Shown here one piece after another: positions 33,801-37,636 of a DNA stretch of 37,636 bases. The stretch lies in contig DUBZ01000024.1 in NCBI GenBank assembly GCA_012960035.1, forward strand, positions 1 through 37,636. Direction: 5' to 3'. This DNA comes from Myxococcales bacterium. Its GTDB lineage: Bacteria > Myxococcota_A > UBA9160 > UBA4427. How positions within the stretch are numbered: the first letter of the stretch is position 1; each line of letters begins with the position of its first letter. The notes under the pieces are model-generated. The model ran no database searches and had not been told where the DNA came from. It worked only from the letters and a program-made list of their open reading frames with translations. A program made the translations under genes and the position numbers.

Positions 33801-34405
33801 CGTGTTCGGCGATACTGCTGATCGATGCCCGACGGAATCCCGAGTCCCTGCAGACATGTCGACGAGGGCGCCACCGTAGTGTCAATTTCGTTGATGTACG
33901 GGTCCGCGGCGCTGCTGAAGTACCAGTTCAGATAGCGACCGTCATACCAGGTGTTACTTCCAGTCGGCTTGTAGATTTTACGGGTTCTTCCACATTCGGT
34001 TTCGACCGAGTTGAACTGCCAAGCGTACCACCGCGATTGGCTGCTGAAGGCCGAACAACCGTAAGTTGCAACCTCCGGATCGAACGCCGGGTGCCATTCA
34101 AGATGCGACATCGAGCCGGACGTATCGAGCAGTACGACTACGTTCGGGGAAACGGAAGTTGAAAGAAGGTACAGATCATCGGCTGCCGCACTCGTGAGCG
34201 GCGTGGTGCTTGTACCGCCCGTGGTGGTGGTACCGCCGCCGCCCGTGGTGGTGCCGCCGCCGCCGCCCCAACCGCCGAAGCCACCCCAACCGCCGCCCCA
34301 ACCACCACCGCCACCGTGACGCGCAAAGGCATCTACGGGCGTGAGGCAGAGTACAAGCACTGCGATGAGCGCTGTTCGACCAAGGAGATGGGTGAATCGT
34401 TTCAT
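30833..34405 (-). CDS. pilY1: PilY1, type IV pilus tip adhesin and assembly factor
   Basis: 1190 residues, close to the usual size. Signal peptide (about 1-28), then a Gly/Trp/Thr-rich stretch (31-68), a von Willebrand A domain with MIDAS motif D94-T-S96-G-S98 (VVVLLDTSGSMS), and a C-terminal beta-propeller with the calcium-binding loop in IDLDSDGFADVVYMGDLGGQMFKW, the hallmark of PilY1. The A domain contains a strongly acidic insert (around DTDSDSEDRGFGDFG, near 33320-33365) that may bind metal. PilY1 is thought to sit at the pilus tip with the minor pilins, counteract PilT retraction and mediate adhesion or surface sensing. It follows pilX by 53 bases and precedes three genes for other exported proteins. 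Confidence 0.94.
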   Translation of the reverse strand: MKRFTHLLGRTALIAVLVLCLTPVDAFARHGGGGGWGGGWGGFGGWGGGGGTTTGGGGTTTTGGTSTTPLTSAAADDLYLLSTSVSPNVVVLLDTSGSMSHLEWHPAFDPEVATYGCSAFSSQSRWYAWQFNSVETECGRTRKIYKPTGSNTWYDGRYLNWYFSSAADPYINEIDTTVAPSSTCLQGLGIPSGIDQQYRRTRFQAAQQVALDLVCFAEPKGIRIGFARFRRTGEPHGGYVGVDVIKADPTSGAALKTWLTSQSPSGWTPLAESLFQLYTFFMSRSTANIPEGKDGLTKFPRYEYRVSNGDHTSTSSSWPVDPVQYYCQSCFVIVITDGIPTRDDFDTDSDSEDRGFGDFGDLIGDYHNDGELEEPGNDESRYLDDVAKYMQENDMRPEAGMDGIQNVDVYTVGFSTESEANTLLTKTAINGNGNFYYAQTGNELANALTLALNDIVEKSQSFTAASVPSARTADGGDFYQSFFFPLASSAFWEGHLRAWHIAANGDVLDKNFNCALVDPDVGECNSGPFDPSAEYFWDANEVMPAPASRLLKTSKLSGGTPTLVNFDKATIDAVDLGIVPFTLSPDPAPNDGAYVLHGSTALTAEGLTDEIVQFARGCFFGSGVTGAGVTAQTTCAAKNAILGDIFHANPVVVKQPYIVSGEPSSALFRAAYSTRSRRIYAGTNGGYLESFDAGNWDDSVQPAKYSVGSGAEVFGFMPWKARQNIRKQIVDDPTKRTYFVDGSPQSADVWQHPTPTTVPKTASEWRTILVGGMRQGGEHYYALDITNPDNITGPAGNLPYPGYLWEFPDELDPDDIAIAASIIPYLGESWGQPVITRVRLNVAGQTNAGYGYERWVVIVSGGYDLTGQPNEATGYDAAEYKGRSIYMLDAKTGKIIAEKRFDPLGSDDTQYMKYAMPATPAVIDLDSDGFADVVYMGDLGGQMFKWYIKPVGEDRVNDGSSLRTQPNWPFRRIFTAPMHTIATVDYHKNIFTPPAVSFSGTKLWLAFGTGRRDRVADEGVAGDLTENDRFYVIQDQDPHETAGTPPATLDETMLTDIGSTQGAIALTTPGYFWIAADGEKFVTSTTIFAGTVIAATFTPDVMGNPCSSRGSGLLYAFHLTTAEGYFKDANGDPIRSLDIGSGMPTDPKTSAGPDGTSNRVYIEKSDTEMISFEANDINMNNSGLYWRETQ
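34202..34315 (-). repeat. Low-complexity Gly/Trp/Thr-rich segment of pilY1
   Basis: Imperfect triplet-based repeats (GCC/CCA/CCG on the plus strand) encode GGGWGGGWGGFGGWGGGGG followed by Thr-Gly runs. Such tracts change length easily by slippage in multiples of three. Confidence 0.8.
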
Positions 34406-34458
34406 GGTGGCACCTCAAGTTCACGCCACTAAAAACACAGCGCGGCGATCAAATTCGG

Positions 34459-34947
34459 CTAGTAGCCGGTAAAGCGTCCGGCGGCGACTTCAACCTTGGA
34501 GGTCGTGCCAGAAGCATCCCGGCCTGCAATCTCAAACCGCCAGTAGTCGACCTGGTACGTCGCAGCACCGCCCTGATCGATGTTCATGGCCATCCCGTTC
34601 ATGGAACTCGAGCCAAGTTTTTCGATCGTCGTTCCGGCAGCGAGGGCATACCCCGGCTGTCCGTGTGGATAAGCCGCAGAGTCCCCGAGGTCAGTCGACG
34701 TCACCGTCGGCGTTCCATTCGAGCGCAACGTCGCAAGGCCCTCAGCCACGCCAGCTTCGGCTGCATAAAAGGACACACGCTTACGACTCTGATAGCCCGC
34801 CGCCTGCTGGTCGAGCGAAACCGTGTCGAGTGCGGCGACGCCTACGATGCCCATCACTGCAAGCATCACCATCGCGACAATCAGGACCATGCCCGATTCG
34901 CGCCGCTTACGTTCAGACATCGTTCGTATTTTAATTTCGTGCTCCAT
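34459..34947 (-). CDS. pilX: Minor pilin PilX
   Basis: 162 residues. A 19-residue basic leader ends RRESG, followed by the hydrophobic helix MVLIVAMVMLAVMGIVGVAAL; Gly-Met would be the prepilin peptidase site. As in PilX/GspK proteins the glutamate normally at +5 is replaced (Val), which is expected for a pilin at the tip of the complex. The rest (AGYQSRKRVSFYAAEAGVAEGL) is the PilX N-terminal domain pattern. The ATG has GGAG eight bases upstream and starts three bases after the pilW stop. PilX with PilV, PilW and PilY1 forms the priming complex for pilus assembly. Confidence 0.87.
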   Translation of the reverse strand: MEHEIKIRTMSERKRRESGMVLIVAMVMLAVMGIVGVAALDTVSLDQQAAGYQSRKRVSFYAAEAGVAEGLATLRSNGTPTVTSTDLGDSAAYPHGQPGYALAAGTTIEKLGSSSMNGMAMNIDQGGAATYQVDYWRFEIAGRDASGTTSKVEVAAGRFTGY

Positions 34948-34950
34948 CGT

Positions 34951-35934
34951 TCAACTCCGGTTCACGACGTTCCGCAAACGCGACGTGCTCGTATGAACGC
35001 GACGACGGAAGCCGTCGTTACCACCAGGGGCTAGACGGTTCTCCGCGTTCTGCTCTTGTCCTAATTGAAACTCGGCATCTGCGGACCTCGTGCGCGTGAC
35101 GAGGGTCACACGCATCTCGCGCGAATCGCCGTGGTCGGTCCCACTTGCGGTGTAATCGGCGGAACTTCCGTCGCCGAAGTACTCGCCGGGATCGATCGCG
35201 TTGTCGTCATTGACGTCGAGCCAAACTGCAAACTGCAGGTCTTCGACCCCCATCGCCAAAATCATGCCGTTGCGCAAGAGTTGGGTATTGGGAACGTCAA
35301 TGCGGTATTCGTGCGCGGGGACGACACGCAGATCTTCGGAAGCACCAAAGGCAATTGCACCAAGCGCACCGGAAACTCGCGTAAACGTAATAATGTTAGC
35401 GCCCAAATCGATCGCCGTAATCGCGCCACATGCGGCGCCTCGCATCGGGGTAACGGCGTCCGTAATAATGATTCCACCGCCAACTTGAAAATCAGAATCT
35501 GCGATGCCGTTGGCGTCGGTGTCGTAAAACGCGGTGCCATCGATCACGACATCATCGAGCGTCGCAACCACAACGACGCCGCCAATGCTCACGGCCGTAA
35601 TTCCAGCACTCACGTCGCCGTTGATTGCGTTGGTGGTCAACAGCGGGTCGGGATCACTGATGTAAAGTGTGTCAGGGGCGGTCGTGCTGTCGAGACCGCA
35701 CAGAGCACCACCAATTGGAACCCTGAAACCGGCATGCCGCATATCTCTCTCGATCAGCTCAGCAATTGCACGCAAGTTCTGCTGAACCTCGGTCACTTGA
35801 TCGAGGACCATGTAGGCCTTTTGGTTGACCGTGAAGGTGCCCATCACATAAAAGATGACGACCCCGAGAAGCGCGGTTGAAACCACCATTTCGATGAGGG
35901 TGAAGCCCGCAGTCTGAATGTTCGTCCGGTTCAC
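34951..35934 (-). CDS. pilW: Minor pilin PilW
   Basis: 327 residues from the GTG at 35934, which overlaps the pilV stop (TAGTG) and gives a short leader VNRTNIQTAG followed by FTLIEMVVSTALLGVVIFYV, a standard type IV prepilin motif with Glu at +5. The frame is open about 43 codons further upstream, but that would give an over-long leader antisense to nothing known and inside pilV. The soluble part is large and beta-rich, with MRHAGFRVP (PilW pattern) and an acidic stretch near WLDVNDDNAIDPGEYFG, a possible calcium loop. It is part of the minor pilin priming complex with PilV, PilX and PilY1. Confidence 0.88.
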   Translation of the reverse strand: MNRTNIQTAGFTLIEMVVSTALLGVVIFYVMGTFTVNQKAYMVLDQVTEVQQNLRAIAELIERDMRHAGFRVPIGGALCGLDSTTAPDTLYISDPDPLLTTNAINGDVSAGITAVSIGGVVVVATLDDVVIDGTAFYDTDANGIADSDFQVGGGIIITDAVTPMRGAACGAITAIDLGANIITFTRVSGALGAIAFGASEDLRVVPAHEYRIDVPNTQLLRNGMILAMGVEDLQFAVWLDVNDDNAIDPGEYFGDGSSADYTASGTDHGDSREMRVTLVTRTRSADAEFQLGQEQNAENRLAPGGNDGFRRRVHTSTSRLRNVVNRS

Positions 35935-36377
35935 TACAGGCCCTCGAAGTTGAATCGGGTTGAGCTCAACGTGAAGTCTTTGGTCACCCCATGTGCGTCC
36001 GTCCAACCCACGCGAACGTCGATGGAGCGGGTTTGGTTTGCGATCGCGTTGGTGATCCGCCACTGCCTCGAAAACGTCATTGCTGTCTGCGCACTGGTAG
36101 ACTCGACCGTGGTCACAACATCAACATTGGGTGTCCACGCGGTCGCCGCCAAGTCGGCATCATTCCAACTGAGGCTCTGCAACCGCTCCATCTGTGTCTG
36201 TGCGATCTCCACAGCGCGCGTGCGGTGACGCCCAGCCTGGGCGCTCTTCCCGGCGTAGACTTGCGCGCTCGCAATCGTCAGGAGACCGAAGCCGAGGACC
36301 AGCATTGCGATCATCGTTTCGATCAAGCTGAAGCCACCGCGAGAGCGCGTGCGTTTATTTGTTTTCATTGCAGCCAT
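35934..36377 (-). CDS. pilV: Minor pilin PilV
   Basis: 147 residues. Leader MAAMKTNKRTRSRGG, then FSLIETMIAMLVLGFGLLTIAS, a canonical type IV pilin cleavage site and helix with Glu at +5, and ARAVEIAQTQMERLQSL-type helix continuation as in PilV. The ATG directly follows the fimT stop codon without a gap, and the stop overlaps the pilW start, so translation is coupled along the operon. PilV bridges PilW/PilX and the FimU-type pilin in known priming complexes. Confidence 0.87.
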   Translation of the reverse strand: MAAMKTNKRTRSRGGFSLIETMIAMLVLGFGLLTIASAQVYAGKSAQAGRHRTRAVEIAQTQMERLQSLSWNDADLAATAWTPNVDVVTTVESTSAQTAMTFSRQWRITNAIANQTRSIDVRVGWTDAHGVTKDFTLSSTRFNFEGL

Positions 36378-37079
36378 CTAGTTTGTCCACCCATTCGCAT
36401 TCATGTCAAAAAAGTGCAGGCGCACACCGCCAAGTGCTGTCAGCACAGGAGCAAAATCGTCGGTCCCGTTGGTCATGTAGATCCCCCCTGCCCCGCTGCC
36501 CGTCGTGCCGACCCTCGCGCAACTGGTGGAGTCGCCAGTAAAACCAACCGGGATCCCGTCGGGGCGAAACAAGATCCAGCGCGTCGCCGTTGCGGTGTTA
36601 TTCGGATCGGCGAATGTCGCGCCGGTGGTCAACGTCGCGGTCGACATGTCGCTCGGCACTTTGTTCGTCGTATTCGTCAAACCAAAGACCATGTCACCGG
36701 GGTCGTCGCCGAAGGTCAAAACGGTTTGGGTCTCTGCGTTGTCAATCAAGCAGTCACCATTGGAATCTCGGGACATCAACACGTCAACGTCGTCACCCTG
36801 AATATTCCACAGGGGCGTCCCGTTCGGGTCATCGCCGCCTGTCCCAACACCTGGCACTCGCAAGTACACGATGTGTTGATCGCCGGTGCGAATCGCCTGG
36901 GTGCGCGCCTCGTGCAAGATGTCGCCCATGGCGCGAGCGGTGGCGCGCGCATCAAGCCTTGCGCGCCACGCCGACATCCTTGGAACCGACATCCCGATAA
37001 TAACTCCCGTAATCGCGATCACGACCATGATCTCGATCAAGGTAAAGCCTTCGTTATTTGCCGGATGCTTCCGCACCAT
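36378..37079 (-). CDS. fimT: GspH/FimT-type minor pseudopilin
   Basis: 233 residues from the ATG at 37079, giving an 11-residue leader (MVRKHPANNEG) followed by FTLIEIMVVIAITGVIIGM, a canonical prepilin site; a GTG at 37139 would make the leader about 31 residues, longer than normal. The helix continues with ARATARAMGDILHEARTQAI, the GspH/FimT/FimU pattern. The soluble domain has a possible Asp-rich calcium loop (SRDSNGDCLIDNAE). GGGG lies about eight bases upstream of the ATG. It is the first gene of the leftward minor pilin cluster and may fill the FimU role, connecting the priming complex to the fibre. Confidence 0.86.
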   Translation of the reverse strand: MVRKHPANNEGFTLIEIMVVIAITGVIIGMSVPRMSAWRARLDARATARAMGDILHEARTQAIRTGDQHIVYLRVPGVGTGGDDPNGTPLWNIQGDDVDVLMSRDSNGDCLIDNAETQTVLTFGDDPGDMVFGLTNTTNKVPSDMSTATLTTGATFADPNNTATATRWILFRPDGIPVGFTGDSTSCARVGTTGSGAGGIYMTNGTDDFAPVLTALGGVRLHFFDMNANGWTN

Positions 37080-37195
37080 TGCGACCCCGTTTCGATACAA
37101 ACGCGTAGTCAGGCTGTCAGAATCGACGAAATTAGACACGTGTGAATCGCGGTATGAATCGGCCTCTGTACAGGCATCCTTTAGGAGAAGATCCC
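37080..37195. promoter_or_regulatory. Divergent region between fimT and the right-edge genes
   Basis: About 115 bases between divergent starts, more AT-rich than the coding sequence. It contains the palindrome ACACGTGT (37136-37143) and, on the plus strand, a TATGAA near 37152 that could be a -10 box; no good -35 or sigma-54 box was found. Confidence 0.35.
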
Positions 37196-37345
37196 ATGCA
37201 AGTCTTCGCGGGTACTCGCGTGGATGTCGCTACACCTACACTGCACCTGCATTGCGGAACAGTTACGTGGTCGTCACCTACGCCGACTAATACGGACCGC
37301 CGTCTTCAAGATATTTTGCCTATTCGTCGATACCCTCCATCATGA
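37196..37345 (+). CDS. Small ORF (49 aa), possible leader peptide
   Basis: 49 residues starting at the ATG at 37196, which has an excellent AGGAGA seven bases upstream. The peptide begins MQVFAGTRVDVATPTLHLHC and has no recognisable domain or signal peptide. Its TGA overlaps the ATG of the following gene (ATGA at 37342-37345), the arrangement of a translationally coupled pair. Codon use is not clearly that of a real gene, so it may be a leader whose translation controls the next gene, or chance. Confidence 0.35.
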   Translation: MQVFAGTRVDVATPTLHLHCGTVTWSSPTPTNTDRRLQDILPIRRYPPS

Positions 37346-37636
37346 AAGCCACAACGCAGCCGACTCGCTTCACGAACACGCAACTCACGCGCAACCAGGA
37401 AACGAAGTTCGTGTCATTGGCTTACACTCAAACTGCACAAGGCTGTTCAATCGTCGACAACACCAAGCGCCCATTCATACAAGCTTTGCGTCTCAGCGAG
37501 ATTCCATTTCTTGTTTTGCTGGTGGCATTAGCGGTAGGTGGCACGCCTCCTGCTGCCGCCGAAACGATGACGCTCGAGGTCCAGATTCTGGGTAGCGAAG
37601 TCCAAGGCGACACCACCCTGCGAGTAACCCAAGGTT
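37342..37636 (+). CDS. Secreted or membrane-anchored protein, 3' end beyond the window
   Basis: The frame is open from the ATG at 37342 to the last base (98 codons) with no stop. The first 50 codons are polar; then LRLSEIPFLVLLVALAVGG followed by TPPAAAE forms a typical signal peptide with Ala-type cleavage, and the mature part starts ETMTLEVQILGSEVQGDTTL, a beta-strand-like pattern. The polar leader is long, so the true start may be later, for example the TTG near 37486 just before the hydrophobic segment. The product is not recognised. It reads away from the pilus genes. Confidence 0.55.
   Translation, partial: MKATTQPTRFTNTQLTRNQETKFVSLAYTQTAQGCSIVDNTKRPFIQALRLSEIPFLVLLVALAVGGTPPAAAETMTLEVQILGSEVQGDTTLRVTQG

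Noticed and set aside
37539..37554. TGGCACG-CCTC-CTGCT, a near-consensus sigma-54 -24/-12 promoter on the plus strand
   Set aside because: It lies inside the signal-peptide coding part of the edge gene, with no known gene start in the following bases of the window; it is explained by the codons for Gly-Gly-Thr-Pro-Pro-Ala.

Overview
The window is GC-rich, densely coded bacterial chromosome without rRNA, tRNA, CRISPR or transposase genes. The gene set (type IV pilus genes in the order pilB-pilT-pilC-pilS-pilR, sigma-54 activators, LptF/G-type permease, AmgK/MurU, SpmA/B-like membrane protein, PilY1 with minor pilins) suggests a Gram-negative, diderm, probably uncultivated member of the former Deltaproteobacteria (Desulfobacterota, Myxococcota, Binatota or a neighbour). 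This rests on gene content and order alone. GTG and TTG starts are common, and several genes are called here from an internal start that has a better ribosome binding site or fits the family length better.

Layout. 1-10835: the end of a sigma-54-activator-like regulator (+) converges on a leftward run ribF, flippase-like membrane protein, pilB, pilT, pilC, pilS, pilR, which encodes the pilus motor, platform and two-component control; pilA is not in the window. 10852-11931: LptF/LptG-type permease (+). 11950-18676: leftward rsmD-coaD fusion, coaBC, nfeD/ClpP-type protease, slipin, hflK, hflC, joining coenzyme A synthesis genes to an SPFH membrane-microdomain module. 18677-20114: a gene-poor stretch with a small phage-type repressor gene and several perfect dyads. 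20115-28126: a cell-wall block with a small membrane protein, lytic transglycosylase, PBP4-type carboxypeptidase, SpmA-SpmB fusion, amgK, murU, a metallo-hydrolase and, converging on it, anmK. 28178-37079: a leftward minor pilin cluster fimT, pilV, pilW, pilX, pilY1, followed by three exported proteins (PilY2-like, Ig-like lipoprotein, possible PHM-fold copper protein). The right edge holds a small ORF coupled to the start of a secreted protein gene that runs off the window.

How it fits together. PilB, PilT, PilC and PilSR would drive and control pili whose assembly is primed and tipped by the minor pilins and PilY1. The wall block holds enzymes that release and trim peptidoglycan (transglycosylase, PBP4) and enzymes that return anhydroMurNAc to UDP-MurNAc (AnmK, AmgK, MurU). 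The phosphatase step MupP, or the alternative MurQ, is not visible; a metallo-beta-lactamase-fold protein of unknown substrate sits in the amgK-murU operon.

The best candidates for something new are: the SpmAB-AmgK-MurU-hydrolase operon beside a dacB gene; the RsmD-CoaD fusion with an internal ribosome binding site; the regulator with a lost GAFTGA loop; and the exported proteins downstream of PilY1. No complete unknown system is proven by the sequence alone.
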